DNA from: Roseiarcus sp963835885
Lineage (GTDB): Bacteria > Pseudomonadota > Alphaproteobacteria > Rhizobiales > Beijerinckiaceae
DNA: 64,000 nt
Direction: 5' to 3'
Assembly (NCBI GenBank): GCA_963835885.1
Contig: CAWIHF010000024.1
Coordinates: forward strand, 62,001-126,000
Shown here: one piece after another, positions 51,992-61,907 of the stretch
Layout of the letters: the number at the start of each line of letters is the position of its first letter
Position numbering within the stretch: position 1 is the stretch's first letter
Program-made: the position numbers and the translations under genes
Notes under the pieces: generated by a model
What the model was told of the DNA's origin: nothing
The model's database searches: none
Seen by the model: only the letters and a program-made list of their open reading frames with translations

Positions 51992-53938
51992 GTGTCCGAC
52001 AAAGTTTATGATGTCCCCGCCGAATGGGCGAAGCGCGCCTGGGTGAACGAAGCCAAGTACGAGGAGATGTACAAGCGTTCGCTCAGCGATCCGCAGGGGT
52101 TCTGGGGCGAGCACGGCAAACGCATCGATTGGTTCGAGCCCTACGCCAAGGTCAAGAACACCTCGTTCGACGCGCACAACGTTTCGATCAAGTGGTTCGA
52201 AGACGGCGTCACCAACATCGCGCACAATTGCATCGACCGCCATCTGCCGAAACGGGCGAACCAGACCGCAATCATCTGGGAAGGCGACGACCCGCTCGAG
52301 TCCAAACACATCACGTATGCCGAGCTCGCCGACCAGGTCGGGCATTTCGCCAACGTGCTGAAGGGCCGCGGCGTCAAGAAGGGCGACCGCGTCACCATAT
52401 ACCTGCCGATGATTCCCGAGGCGGCCTACGCGATGCTGGCCTGCGCGCGCATCGGGGCCATCCACTCAGTCGTGTTCGGCGGCTTTTCGGCGGAAGCGCT
52501 CGCGGGCCGAATCGCGGACGCCAAGTCGGAAGTCGTCATCACTGCGGACGAAGGACTTCGCGGCGGGCGCAAGGTGCCACTGAAGGCCAATGCCGATGTG
52601 GCCGCCGAAAAAGCCGGCGGCGTCAAGACCATGATCGTCGTCGAGCGCACCGGGGGCGACGTCGGCTGGCAGCCCGGACGCGACGTCTGGCTGCACGAGG
52701 CCTTCGAGTCGGTGACCGCACATTGCCCGCCCGAGCCGATGAACGCCGAGGATCCCCTGTTCATCCTCTACACTTCCGGTTCGACAGGCGCCCCAAAGGG
52801 CGTCGTCCATACGACCGGCGGATATCTCGTCTTCGCCGCGATGACTCACCAATATGCCTTCGACTATCACGAGGGCGACATCTACTGGTGCACCGCCGAC
52901 GTCGGCTGGGTGACCGGCCATTCCTATATCGTCTACGGCCCGCTCGCCAACGGCGCGACCACCCTGATGTTCGAGGGCATTCCGAACTTTCCGTCGATGA
53001 GCCGCTTCTGGGAAGTCGTCGACAAACACAAGGTCAACATTTTTTACACTGCGCCGACCGCTATCCGTTCGTTGATGAGCGCCGGCGAAGACCCGGTCAA
53101 AAAGACCAGCCGCAAGTCCCTTCGTCTGCTCGGCACGGTCGGCGAGCCGATCAATCCGGAGGCGTGGGAGTGGTATCACAGGGTCGTCGGCGAGCATCGC
53201 TGTCCGATCGTCGACACGTGGTGGCAGACGGAAACCGGCGGCATTCTCATCACCCCTCTGCCTGGCGCAATCAAGCTGAAGCCCGGCTCGGCGACGCGGC
53301 CGTTCTTCGGCGTCGTTCCGGAAATCGTTGACGCCGCCGGCGCCGTCCAGGAAGGGGCCTGCGAAGGCAATCTCGTCATAGCCGATTCCTGGCCCGGCCA
53401 AATGCGCACCGTCTACGGCGACCACCCGCGTTTCGTGAACACCTACTTCTCAGCCTATCCCGGCAAGTATTTTACCGGCGACGGCGCCCGCCGCGACGCG
53501 GACGGCGATTACTGGATTACCGGCCGCGTCGACGACGTCATCAACGTCTCGGGCCACCGCATGGGGACGGCCGAAGTTGAAAGCGCGCTCGTCGCCCACC
53601 CGAAAGTGTCGGAAGCGGCCGTCGTCGGCTATCCACACGACATCAAGGGCCAGGGGATCTATGCTTACGTGACGCTGATGGCTGGGATCGAGCCGACCGA
53701 GGAATTGCGCAAGGAGCTGGTCGCCTGGGTGCGCAAGGAGATCGGACCGATCGCTTCGCCCGACCTCATCCAGTTCGCGCCCGGGCTGCCCAAGACCCGC
53801 TCGGGCAAGATCATGCGGCGGATCCTGCGCAAGATCGCGGAGAATGAATACGGAGCGCTTGGCGACACCTCGACGCTCGCCGACCCGACCGTCGTCGGCG
53901 AACTGATCGACAACCGGCAGAACCGCAACCAAGCCTGA
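51992..53938 (+). CDS. acs: Acetyl-CoA synthetase
   Basis: 648 residues from a GTG at 51992. The P-loop-like ILYTSGSTGAPKGVVHTTGG, DTWWQTETGG, YFTGDGARRDADGDYWITGR and the C-terminal TRSGKIMRRILRKIA (with the Lys that is acetylated in this family) define an AMP-forming acetate:CoA ligase of full length. It activates acetate through acetyl-AMP. Stand-alone gene; the acetate could come from many routes, so no special pathway is implied. Confidence 0.93.
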   Translation: MSDKVYDVPAEWAKRAWVNEAKYEEMYKRSLSDPQGFWGEHGKRIDWFEPYAKVKNTSFDAHNVSIKWFEDGVTNIAHNCIDRHLPKRANQTAIIWEGDDPLESKHITYAELADQVGHFANVLKGRGVKKGDRVTIYLPMIPEAAYAMLACARIGAIHSVVFGGFSAEALAGRIADAKSEVVITADEGLRGGRKVPLKANADVAAEKAGGVKTMIVVERTGGDVGWQPGRDVWLHEAFESVTAHCPPEPMNAEDPLFILYTSGSTGAPKGVVHTTGGYLVFAAMTHQYAFDYHEGDIYWCTADVGWVTGHSYIVYGPLANGATTLMFEGIPNFPSMSRFWEVVDKHKVNIFYTAPTAIRSLMSAGEDPVKKTSRKSLRLLGTVGEPINPEAWEWYHRVVGEHRCPIVDTWWQTETGGILITPLPGAIKLKPGSATRPFFGVVPEIVDAAGAVQEGACEGNLVIADSWPGQMRTVYGDHPRFVNTYFSAYPGKYFTGDGARRDADGDYWITGRVDDVINVSGHRMGTAEVESALVAHPKVSEAAVVGYPHDIKGQGIYAYVTLMAGIEPTEELRKELVAWVRKEIGPIASPDLIQFAPGLPKTRSGKIMRRILRKIAENEYGALGDTSTLADPTVVGELIDNRQNRNQA

Positions 53939-54020
53939 GGCGACCGCCAAGGCGAGTCCGCCAGATTCGCGGCGGCCCGCGGGCGGGGCTTCCGAGGAGC
54001 AAGATCGCTGCGGACGGGTC

Positions 54021-54686
54021 TCAGGACTCGATCGACAGTTCTTGCGCTTTTTCGATTTTGGTGGCGAGGATCACCGCTTGGGTGCGGCTTTCGACGCCAA
54101 GCTTCTGCAAAATGGCTGAAACATGGGCCTTCACCGTCGCTTCGGAGACGCTGAGCTCATAGGCGATCTGCTTGTTGAGCAGACCCTGCGACAGCATCAT
54201 CAGCACGCGGATCTGCTGCGGTGTGAGGGACGCGAGACGGCGCGCCAGCGCGCTCGCTTCGCGGTTCGGCTGCGCGCCCGGATCGAAATCGGGCGGCGTC
54301 CAGCGACCGCCGTCGAGCACCTGGGCGATCGCGTTCCGCATTGTTTCCGGCGAATTGGACTTCGGAACGAAGCCCGCCGCGCCAAACTCGAGACAGTGGC
54401 GGATCACGGCGCGGTCATCGTTGCCGGAAACCACGATGACCGGCGTCGAGGGGCGCTCGGATCGCAGGAACAGCAGGCCCGAGAAACCGCGAACGCCCGG
54501 CATCGTCAGGTCAAGCAGGACGAGGTCCGTCTCCGGGGAGGCTTCGAGCGCCGCGGCCATACTGTCGAAGTCATGCGCGACGGCGATGTCGGCCCCCGGC
54601 GCCGCGGCCAGCACCGCCTCTCGCAGCCCGCCGACCACCAGAGGATGATCATCCGCAATCAGAACACGCAGTACCTCGCCGCTCAT
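54021..54686 (-). CDS. NarL/FixJ-type response regulator
   Basis: 221 residues from the ATG at 54686 (GGAGGGTG upstream). The receiver domain has acidic pair IADDHPLV, phosphoacceptor Asp in LVLLDLTMPG, Ser in VVSGNDDR and Lys in GFVPKSNSPE. The LuxR-type HTH follows (LTPQQIRVLMMLSQGLLNKQ, ELSVSEATVKAHVSAILQKL). No histidine kinase adjoins. It lies downstream of acs on the opposite strand; related orphan regulators control acs in some proteobacteria, but a link here is only a possibility. Confidence 0.88.
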   Translation of the reverse strand: MSGEVLRVLIADDHPLVVGGLREAVLAAAPGADIAVAHDFDSMAAALEASPETDLVLLDLTMPGVRGFSGLLFLRSERPSTPVIVVSGNDDRAVIRHCLEFGAAGFVPKSNSPETMRNAIAQVLDGGRWTPPDFDPGAQPNREASALARRLASLTPQQIRVLMMLSQGLLNKQIAYELSVSEATVKAHVSAILQKLGVESRTQAVILATKIEKAQELSIES

Positions 54687-54755
54687 CACACCCTCCGCCG
54701 CGCGCCCGCGTCGTTTCGCGACAATCGCCCAATGGGGCGTCATTGTCACGCCTCG

Positions 54756-55253
54756 TTACAGACTCGACGTGCTGGGACACGGAAGCCGCCCCAACTGGCG
54801 CAGCGCCTCGGTCATTGCGATCGTTGCGGCGACGCCAACGTTCAGCGAGCGAAGCGGCGAGCGGATGGGAATGCGCAGCCTCGCATCCGCTGCAATGGCG
54901 ACCTCTGCGGGCACGCCCACGGATTCTCGGCCGACCAGAATCACGTCGCCCTGGCAAAAGGCAAAGTCCCACATGTTCGTCTCGCCATTCGTCGTCAGGA
55001 CCACGAGCCTGCGCTTCGTCTGCCCGCGCCAAGCCTCGAACTTTTTCCACGAATCGTGAATCGTGATCGAGACGGCGTCGAGGTAGTCCATTCCCGCCCG
55101 CCGAAAGCGGCTGTCCCCGACTCGAAAGCCGGCTGGCTCGATCATTGCGGCATCGACGCCAAGACAGGCGCAGGTGCGAAACATCGCCCCGGCGTTCTGA
55201 GCGATATCGGGCTCGTACAGGGCGATCAGGAGCGGCGCGGTCGACTGGATCAT
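54756..55253 (-). CDS. trmL: tRNA (cytidine(34)-2'-O)-methyltransferase, SPOUT family
   Basis: 165 residues. Motif 1 EPDIAQNAGAMFRTCACLG with its conserved Asn and Arg, motif 2 DVILVGRESVGVP, and motif 3 IPIRSPLRSLNVGVAATIAM form the knotted SAM site of TrmL/TrmH-type enzymes. TrmL methylates the wobble base of tRNA-Leu. It is divergent from petA in the arrangement common in alphaproteobacteria. Confidence 0.88.
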   Translation of the reverse strand: MIQSTAPLLIALYEPDIAQNAGAMFRTCACLGVDAAMIEPAGFRVGDSRFRRAGMDYLDAVSITIHDSWKKFEAWRGQTKRRLVVLTTNGETNMWDFAFCQGDVILVGRESVGVPAEVAIAADARLRIPIRSPLRSLNVGVAATIAMTEALRQLGRLPCPSTSSL

Positions 55254-55539
55254 CGGGATCCGCCATTAGACATGCTCGGGGAAAAACAAAAGGGTCGCCT
55301 CATGCGCTAAAGCGTGGGACGAACGCGACGAAATGCCGTGGTCTCCGACGCTTGCTGCTATGGACAACCAAAACGATCGATGCGAAAAGCCGCGTCGACT
55401 GTGGGCCGACGCCGCCCGGCGCTGGCCCATTCGACGCCGGGCGCTCCGGCGCCATCGGCCGCCAATCAGGCATGAAGGGCCACGGCTGAAAGCGCGACGG
55501 TTCAACGCCGCGTGCAGAAAACCTAGTCTTGGGGGTTGA
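55254..55539. promoter_or_regulatory. Divergent trmL/petABC promoter region
   Basis: 286 bases between two oppositely directed core genes. It should carry the petABC promoter; no clear sites were assigned. Confidence 0.4.
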
Positions 55540-56061
55540 ATGGCCAGCGCTGCAATGGTCCAAAGTCCAAATCGCAGGGATTTCCTTTTTCTCGCCACGG
55601 GCACGGTCGGCGCGGCCGGGGTTGCGGCGCTCGCATGGCCTTTGATTGACCGAATGAATCCAGACGCCTCAACGCTCGCCATGGCTTCGACTGAAGTCGA
55701 CCTCGGCGCCATCCCGGAGGGGCAGATCGTCACTGTCAAATGGCGCGGCGGACCCGTCTTCGTCCGACACCGGACGAAAAAGGAGATCGAGGAGGCGCAG
55801 AACGTCGATCTCGGCGAACTGCGCGATCCGCAGACCGACGCCGAGCGAGTCAAGAAGCCTGAATGGCTGATTGTGGTCGGCGTTTGCACGCATCTCGGCT
55901 GCGTGCCGCTCGGCCATGAGGGCAAGTACGATGGATGGTTCTGTCCCTGCCATGGGTCGATGTACGACACCTCGGGCCGCATCCGCCAAGGCCCGGCGCC
56001 CCTCAATCTCGCCGTGCCGGAATATACGTTCCTCACCGACCAGAAGGTGAAGGTCGGCTGA
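55540..56061 (+). CDS. petA: Ubiquinol-cytochrome c reductase Rieske iron-sulfur subunit
   Basis: 173 residues. A Tat-type N-terminus (NRRDFLFLATGTVGAAGVAA) forms the membrane anchor. The [2Fe-2S] ligands are in VCTHLGCVPLG and FCPCHGSMYD, with the bacterial insertion between anchor and cluster. It carries electrons from ubiquinol to cytochrome c1 in the periplasm. First gene of petABC; petB begins 62 bases later. Confidence 0.93.
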   Translation: MASAAMVQSPNRRDFLFLATGTVGAAGVAALAWPLIDRMNPDASTLAMASTEVDLGAIPEGQIVTVKWRGGPVFVRHRTKKEIEEAQNVDLGELRDPQTDAERVKKPEWLIVVGVCTHLGCVPLGHEGKYDGWFCPCHGSMYDTSGRIRQGPAPLNLAVPEYTFLTDQKVKVG

Positions 56062-56123
56062 CGCAAACCGACAGCGGCCCCGCCGCGGTTCTTTCAGATC
56101 CACGCCATTCAGAGAATCATGCC

Positions 56124-57368
56124 ATGAGCGGTTCCTCCACCTATGTTCCCAAGAGCGCAATCGGGCGCTGGTTTGAAGCGCGTCTTCCCTTGATGGGTCT
56201 GGTGCACTCCTCGTTCGTGGCTTATCCGGTGCCGCGCAACCTGAATTACATGTGGACGTTTGGCGCGATTCTATCGTTCATGCTAGTTGCGCAGATCCTC
56301 ACCGGCGTCGTGCTGGCCATGCATTATGTGCCCTCGGCGACCGAGGCGTTCGCTTCGATCAATCACATCATGCGTGACGTGAACTACGGCTGGCTGCTTC
56401 GCTACATGCACACGAACGGCGCATCGCTGTTCTTCCTCGCAGTCTATGTCCATATGATGCGTGGCCTCTATTACGGCTCATTCAAGCCGCCGCGCGAGGT
56501 GCTCTGGATTCTTGGCGTCATCATCTACTTTCTGATGATGGCGACCGCGTTCATGGGCTACGTGCTGCCGTGGGGTTCGATGAGCTTCGCGGGCGCCACC
56601 GTCATCACCAACCTCACCTCCGCCATTCCATTCGTCGGAACCGCCGTCGCCCACTGGCTCTGGGGCGGCTACGCGGTCGGCGACCCGACGCTGAACCGCT
56701 TCTTCTCGCTGCACTATCTGCTGCCGTTCGTCATCGTCGGCTTTGTCGGGCTGCATGTGTGGGCGCTGCACGTGACCGGGCAGAACAATCCCGACGGCGT
56801 CGAAGTGCAGAACGTCGACCGTGATACGGTCGCCTTCACGCCCTACGCGACGATCAAGGACACATTCGCGGTCGCGGTCTTCTTCATCCTTTACGCCTGG
56901 CTGATCTTCTACATTCCGAACTATCTGTTGGACGCGGACAACTCGATCAAGGCCAATCCGCTGGTCACCCCCTCGCATGTCGTGCCGGAATGGTATCTCC
57001 TGCCGTTCTACGCGATCCTGCGCGCGATTCCGAACAAGCTCTTCGGCGTCATCGCGCTGTTCGCGGCGATCGTGGTGCTCGCTCTCGTGCCCTGGCTCGA
57101 CCGCTCGCCGGTCAAGTCGGCGAAGTACCGACCGGCCTATCGCTTCTTCTTCTGGGTGTTCGTCGCCGTTTGCATCGGCCTTGGCTACCTCGGTTCGCAA
57201 GAGCCGACCGAAGGGACGACCCTGATCGCGCGGATTCTAACCGTGGGCTATTTCGGCTTCTTCCTCGTGATCATGCCGCTGCTCAGCTTCACCGAGAAGA
57301 CGAAGCCGATTCCGGCCTCGATCGCCGACGCCGTGCTGCCGAAGACGCAAGCGCCGGCGCAGGCTTGA
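56124..57368 (+). CDS. petB: Cytochrome b of the bc1 complex
   Basis: 414 residues with eight membrane helices. The haem-ligand region is RYMHTNGASLFFLAVYVH and a second pair lies in SLHYLLPFVIVGFVGLHVW. The Qo-site motif PEWYLLPFYAILRAIPN is intact. The start ATG at 56124 is in the usual MSGSSTYVPKSAIGRWFEAR context. It oxidises ubiquinol at Qo and reduces quinone at Qi, together with the Rieske and c1 subunits encoded on either side. Confidence 0.94.
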   Translation: MSGSSTYVPKSAIGRWFEARLPLMGLVHSSFVAYPVPRNLNYMWTFGAILSFMLVAQILTGVVLAMHYVPSATEAFASINHIMRDVNYGWLLRYMHTNGASLFFLAVYVHMMRGLYYGSFKPPREVLWILGVIIYFLMMATAFMGYVLPWGSMSFAGATVITNLTSAIPFVGTAVAHWLWGGYAVGDPTLNRFFSLHYLLPFVIVGFVGLHVWALHVTGQNNPDGVEVQNVDRDTVAFTPYATIKDTFAVAVFFILYAWLIFYIPNYLLDADNSIKANPLVTPSHVVPEWYLLPFYAILRAIPNKLFGVIALFAAIVVLALVPWLDRSPVKSAKYRPAYRFFFWVFVAVCIGLGYLGSQEPTEGTTLIARILTVGYFGFFLVIMPLLSFTEKTKPIPASIADAVLPKTQAPAQA

Positions 57369-57398
57369 ACGGCTGATCGACTTCAAGGGAAGACGACA

Positions 57399-58227
57399 AT
57401 GACCCGTCCTCAAGATTACAGCCCTTGCTTCGGCCGCCTTCGCGCTCGCCCTCGCCGGCAGTCTCGCGCTCGCTCAGGAAGAGGGCGAACAGCCCAAGCC
57501 CCCGCGCCAGGAGTGGAGCTTCGCCGGCATGTTCGGCACGTTCGATCAGGCGCAGCTGCAGCGCGGCTTCCAGGTCTACAAGGAGGTCTGCAGCAACTGC
57601 CACGCGCTCACCATTCCGTTCCGCACGCTCGCTGAGCCGGGCGGCCCCGGCTATACCGAGGACCAGGTAAAGACCCTGGCGGCGACCTATCAGGTGACCA
57701 ACGCCGAGCCCAACGACAAGGGAGAGATCTTCAAGCGCCCTGGCACCACGGCCGACGATTTCCCGCGCCCTGAGGCCTATCCGAACGATCAGGCCGCCGC
57801 CGCGGTCTTCGGCAAGGCGCCGCCGAACATGAACCTGCTCGCCAAGTCGCTCAAATATGAGCGCGGCTTTCCGTGGTTCGTCTTCGACGCGCTTCCCGGC
57901 CTCGAGTACCAGGAGATGGGCGCCGACTACATCTACGCGATCCTCAACGGCTACACCAAGCCTGACGATCCCCAGTGGAACCTCTACTATCCGGGCCATA
58001 AGATCGCGATGCCGCAGCCGATCACGGACGGGGCTGTCGTCTACAAGGACGGTACGGCGCCGACGCTCAAGAACTACGCCAAGGACGTGGCGGCCTTCCT
58101 GACCTGGGCGGCGGAGCCCAATCTCGAAGAGCGCAAGAAGGTCGGCCTCAGGGTGATGCTGTTCCTGTTCGTTCTGGCCGGACTGCTCTACTTCACCAAG
58201 AAGCGGATCTGGGAATCGGTCCACTGA
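57399..58227 (+). pseudogene. petC: Cytochrome c1, one-base frameshift in the signal peptide
   Basis: The mature protein is intact: WSFAGMFGTFDQAQLQRGFQ, haem site VCSNCHALTIPFRTLAEPGG, axial Met region, and a C-terminal anchor VMLFLFVLAGLLYFTKKRIW. The signal peptide LKITALASAAFALALAGSLA is in the same frame. Its start codon is not: ATGACCCGT at 57399 is followed by one extra C (57408-57409), and the next upstream in-frame codon is a stop. Loss of c1 would disable bc1, and petA and petB are pristine, so a sequencing error is more likely than a real mutation. Confidence 0.88.
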
Positions 58228-58336
58228 GGGGACCGCTTCCCGCGGGCGTTCACGGAGTTCGAGCGGAGGCGAGGCGCCGGCGGAGCCCATACGTCAGAGG
58301 CGCCGCCTGACAGGCAAGCGACGGAAAGGGGCGAGA

Positions 58337-59215
58337 ATGACGAAGGCGATAGTCGGAGTGATCGGCGGATCGGGCGTCTATCATCTTCCCGGACTGGAGG
58401 ATCTGCGCGAGGAGAAGGCATCAACACCCTGGGGTGAGCCGTCCGACGCGCTGCGCTTCGGCCGCGTCGGGAACACGGACGCCGTCTTCCTCGCGCGCCA
58501 TGGCCGCGGCCATCGGTTCTCGCCTTCGACGATCAATTATCGCGCCAATATCGATGCGCTGAAGCGGGCCGGAGTCACCGACATCATCGCCCTTTCCGCC
58601 TGCGGGTCGTTCCATCGGGAACTCTACCCGGGCGTCTTCGTGATGATCGACCAGTTCGTCGACCGCACCTATCTGCGCCGGTCGAGCTTTTTCGGCACGG
58701 GATGCGTGGCGCACGTCTCCATGGCCCATCCGGTCGCTCCGCTGCTGCGCCGGCGCCTGCTCGATGCGGCCGGGGCCGAGGGCATTCCCTGCCGGGACGG
58801 CGGGACGTATGTCTGCATGGAAGGGCCGCAATTCTCGTCGCGGGCGGAATCGCTCGGCTATCAGGCCCAGGCCGCTGACGTCATCGGCATGACCGGGGCG
58901 ACGGAAGCCAAGCTCGCCCGCGAAGCGGAAATCTCCTACGCGACCGTCGCCATGGTGACCGACTACGACTGCTGGCACGAGGAGCACGACGCGGTCGACG
59001 TCGCCGCGGTCATCAAGGTGATGAGCGACAACGCCGACAAGGCCGGCGCGCTCGTCGCCCGCGTGCTGAGCGAATTTCCGGCCGAGCACGAGGCATGCCC
59101 GATCAGATCCGATCGGGCGCTGGAAAACGCCATCATCACGCATGCGGATGCCCGCGATCCGGAGCTCATGAAGAAGCTGGACGCCGTCGCCGGGCGCGTG
59201 CTCGGTCGCGGCTGA
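58337..59215 (+). CDS. mtnP: S-methyl-5'-thioadenosine phosphorylase
   Basis: 292 residues. GVIGGSGVYHLPGL, FLARHGRGHRFSPSTINYRA, YVCMEGPQFSSRAES and IGMTGATEAKLAREAEI are the phosphorylase signatures, and MVTDYDCWH holds the base-specificity Asp. It cleaves methylthioadenosine to adenine and methylthioribose-1-phosphate, salvaging a by-product of polyamine and quorum-signal synthesis. GGGGCGAG precedes the ATG. It follows petC by 110 bases; an unrelated function, but the order is often seen in alphaproteobacteria. Confidence 0.92.
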   Translation: MTKAIVGVIGGSGVYHLPGLEDLREEKASTPWGEPSDALRFGRVGNTDAVFLARHGRGHRFSPSTINYRANIDALKRAGVTDIIALSACGSFHRELYPGVFVMIDQFVDRTYLRRSSFFGTGCVAHVSMAHPVAPLLRRRLLDAAGAEGIPCRDGGTYVCMEGPQFSSRAESLGYQAQAADVIGMTGATEAKLAREAEISYATVAMVTDYDCWHEEHDAVDVAAVIKVMSDNADKAGALVARVLSEFPAEHEACPIRSDRALENAIITHADARDPELMKKLDAVAGRVLGRG

Positions 59216-59297
59216 AGCGCCTTGCGCCGCCCTCCGCCTCCACCCTAAAAGGACGCCGGCCGGCCTACTCGGCGCTGCCGGATGCAACGGGGACTCC

Positions 59298-59816
59298 ATG
59301 ATCAAGGATTGGGTCGAACGTTTCCTGTTCGCCAGCCGGTTTCTACTGGCCCCCCTCTATCTAGCGCTCGCAGTCAGTCTGCTGGCTCTGCTGTTCAAGT
59401 CGTCCCTGCATCTCTATCAGCTTTTCACGCAACTCTGGACCCTGAACGACGAAGGGGTGCTGCTGACGGAACTGGCGATCGTCGACATGACGCTGACAGC
59501 CTCGCTCGTCGTGATCGTCTTCCTCTCCGGCTACACCAATTTCGTCGCGCCCGTCATCATGCGCGCGGACGACGGGCGGCCGCACTGGATCGCCGAGATC
59601 GATTTCAGCGAGCTCAAGCTCAAGCTGATGGCCTCGATCGTCGCCATTTCGGCGATCAAGCTGCTCGAAGGCTTCATGGATATCGCCCATCTCAGCGATA
59701 GAGAGCTCTACTTTCTCGTCGGCATTCATCTAACGTTCGTCGTCTCGACGGTGCTGCTGGCGGTCGCCGACCGGTTGGGGCACCGGACGCGCACCACGCC
59801 CGGCGAAGGCATCTGA
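59298..59816 (+). CDS. YqhA/UPF0114-family membrane protein
   Basis: 172 residues with four hydrophobic helices. The opening VERFLFASRFLLAPLYLALA, the loop SGYTNFVAPVIM and IDFSELKLKLMASIVAISAI KLLE identify the UPF0114/YqhA family of inner-membrane proteins of unknown function. GGGGA precedes the ATG. Converges with mepA, whose stop lies six bases away. Confidence 0.85.
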   Translation: MIKDWVERFLFASRFLLAPLYLALAVSLLALLFKSSLHLYQLFTQLWTLNDEGVLLTELAIVDMTLTASLVVIVFLSGYTNFVAPVIMRADDGRPHWIAEIDFSELKLKLMASIVAISAIKLLEGFMDIAHLSDRELYFLVGIHLTFVVSTVLLAVADRLGHRTRTTPGEGI

Positions 59817-59822
59817 AGGGCG

Positions 59823-60728
59823 CTATTTCTCGAGCACGACCGTCCGGCATTCAGGCGGCAGCTGCGCCATCGTGATCGGCGGCCTCGGCTTGCTGGGGCC
59901 CGGATGGAGCGCCTCGTCGGTGAACCACCAGGCGAGCGACTTGTCGCAGCCGTCGCCGGGCGGCAAAGGGTCCTGGGGCTCGCAGGTTGTCTCGCCCGCC
60001 GGGCATTTGATCCGGATATGGAAGTGGTAGTTGTGGCCCCAATAGGCGCGCACCTTGTTCATCCAGGGCTCACCCTTATGGGTCTCGCAGAGCGCCTTCT
60101 TGATCGCCGCGTTGACGAAGATGCGCTCGACCTCCGGCTCCTCGGCGGCGGCCTTGATAATCCCGGCCTGGGCTTCCGACCAGTGCGCCCGCTCGACCGA
60201 CAGCCCGTCGTCGGTGACCATATTGACCGCCGACATCTCCTCGCGCTCCTCGCGGCTCAGGGTATGGTCGGGCATCGGCGTCAGCCAGACGTCGGCGTCG
60301 AGTCCGACCTGGTGCGAGGCGTGTCCGGTCAGCATCGGTCCGCCGCGCGGCTGGGAAATGTCGCCGACCAAAATCCCGTTCCACACGCCTTCGGCCTTCG
60401 CCTTGCGCGAGAAGCGCTCGAGGAAGCTGATCATCGCCGGATTGCCCCACATGCGGTTGCGCGACAGCCGCACCACCTGCCACGATTCCCCGTCAACGGG
60501 CAGCGCCTTGGCGTCGTCGAGGCAGCCCCGCCAATAGTAGCCGATCGAGCGGGCCTTGGCCTCGATCGGCGTCAGCGCGCGGCCGAACACTTGCTTCGCT
60601 GGGATTTTCGGGCTAGCCGGGTTGGCGAGCGGGGGCAGGGGCTTCGGTTCAAGGGTTCCCTTGTCCTGCGCGAGCGCCAGCGAGCTGCACAGGACCGCAA
60701 GCGCCAGACCCGATCCCATCGAATGCAT
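59823..60728 (-). CDS. mepA: Penicillin-insensitive murein DD-endopeptidase
   Basis: 301 residues. An N-terminal signal peptide (GLALAVLCSSLALAQ) is followed by the MepA fold. Metal ligands lie in GHASHQVGLDADVWLTP (His and Asp) and in GHNYHFHIRIKCP (His-x-His), with Cys pairs CETH...CPAGETTCEP and GDGCDK. It cuts DD-crosslinks in peptidoglycan in the periplasm. Length and motifs are normal. A GGTGGAG ribosome site supports the ATG at 60728. Confidence 0.9.
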   Translation of the reverse strand: MHSMGSGLALAVLCSSLALAQDKGTLEPKPLPPLANPASPKIPAKQVFGRALTPIEAKARSIGYYWRGCLDDAKALPVDGESWQVVRLSRNRMWGNPAMISFLERFSRKAKAEGVWNGILVGDISQPRGGPMLTGHASHQVGLDADVWLTPMPDHTLSREEREEMSAVNMVTDDGLSVERAHWSEAQAGIIKAAAEEPEVERIFVNAAIKKALCETHKGEPWMNKVRAYWGHNYHFHIRIKCPAGETTCEPQDPLPPGDGCDKSLAWWFTDEALHPGPSKPRPPITMAQLPPECRTVVLEK

Positions 60729-60906
60729 GCGTCAACTCCACCGGCCAGGCCGCAGTTTCCCCAAGGGACCTCAACGGCCTGTTAACCAGCGTCGCTTTGC
60801 CGCCCGCTCGCGTCGATTTCGTGGCCGCGGGCCTTTTCACGATTCCGTAACGCGCCGCATGAAAAAGGTCTTTCGAGGCCGCCAACGGATTGTTAAGGAT
60901 CGTGCG

Positions 60907-61905
60907 ATGCGGGGTCCATTTCTGTTGCGAACGCCGTCGGGGGTCTTGAGCGTGGGCGCGGCGCTGTTATTGGCGAGTTGCGCTGCGCCTCCGACCGCGC
61001 CTCGTGGGCCTGGCGGGGAGCCGCAGGGGGTGACCTCGATGGATGGGGCAAACGTCGAATTCGCCGCGTTCGACAACTCGGCCTTTCCCTATCATGGCCT
61101 CATCCCGAACTATCAGGAAACGGGGAAGTCGCATCCCTTCCTCGACGTCGACGACAACGGCAGGCTCGGCCATTCGAGCCCGCGCGGCGGCCTCCTGTGG
61201 GAGGATCAGACCTACAACGACCGCACCGTGCTGCTCGCCGCGCCGCAAGGCTTCGACCCGAACCGGCCAAGCGTGATCGTCGTCTTTTTCCACGGCAACA
61301 TGGCGACGCTCGAGCGCGACGTCGTCGCCCGCCAGCAGATCGTGCGCCAGCTCGCCGATTCCGGCCTGAACGGCGTCCTCGTCGCGCCGCAGCTTGCCCT
61401 CGACGCGCCTGATTCGAGCGCCGGAAAATTCTGGTCGCCGGGCGGCTTCGCCGCCTTCCTCAGCGAGGCCGAGGGCAAGCTCGGCGATTTCTACCCAAGC
61501 GCGCGCGGCGCTTTCCGGCGCATGCCGGTCGTCATCGTCGCCTACAGCGGCGGCTATCTCCCGGCCGTCTATTCGCTGACCGTCGGCGGCGAAGGCGGAA
61601 GAGTGCGCGGCGTCGTCCTGCTCGACGCGCTTTACGGCGAGAAGGACAAGTTCGTCCGCTGGGTCGAGGGTTCTGGCCGCAACGCCTTCTTCGTCAGCGC
61701 CTATTCGACCTCCTCGCGCGACGGCAATCTGGCGATCGAGGCCGAACTCCAGCAGGCAGGCATCACGGTGCAGAACGAATTGCCCGCCACCCTTGGACCG
61801 GGCGAGGTCGCTTTCGTCGACGCGGGGTCGGTCGACCACAACGACTTCGTCACCTCCGCCTGGGGCGGCGCCCCGCTCCGGGACATTTTTTCGCGCATCC
61901 GGTAG
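60907..61905 (+). CDS. Lipoprotein with alpha/beta-hydrolase (esterase-like) fold
   Basis: 332 residues from the ATG at 60907 (AAGGAT upstream; an in-frame ATG at 60859 would lengthen the leader). The leader SVGAALLLASCAAPPT has a lipobox LASC, so it is probably lipid-anchored. VIVVFFHGNMATLERDVVAR and VVIVAYSGGYLPAVYSL (nucleophile-elbow position, Ser) suggest an alpha/beta-hydrolase; VDAGSVDHNDF supplies a possible His. The G-x-S-x-G Gly is replaced by Ala. Function unknown. Confidence 0.7.
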   Translation: MRGPFLLRTPSGVLSVGAALLLASCAAPPTAPRGPGGEPQGVTSMDGANVEFAAFDNSAFPYHGLIPNYQETGKSHPFLDVDDNGRLGHSSPRGGLLWEDQTYNDRTVLLAAPQGFDPNRPSVIVVFFHGNMATLERDVVARQQIVRQLADSGLNGVLVAPQLALDAPDSSAGKFWSPGGFAAFLSEAEGKLGDFYPSARGAFRRMPVVIVAYSGGYLPAVYSLTVGGEGGRVRGVVLLDALYGEKDKFVRWVEGSGRNAFFVSAYSTSSRDGNLAIEAELQQAGITVQNELPATLGPGEVAFVDAGSVDHNDFVTSAWGGAPLRDIFSRIR

Positions 61906-61907
61906 TT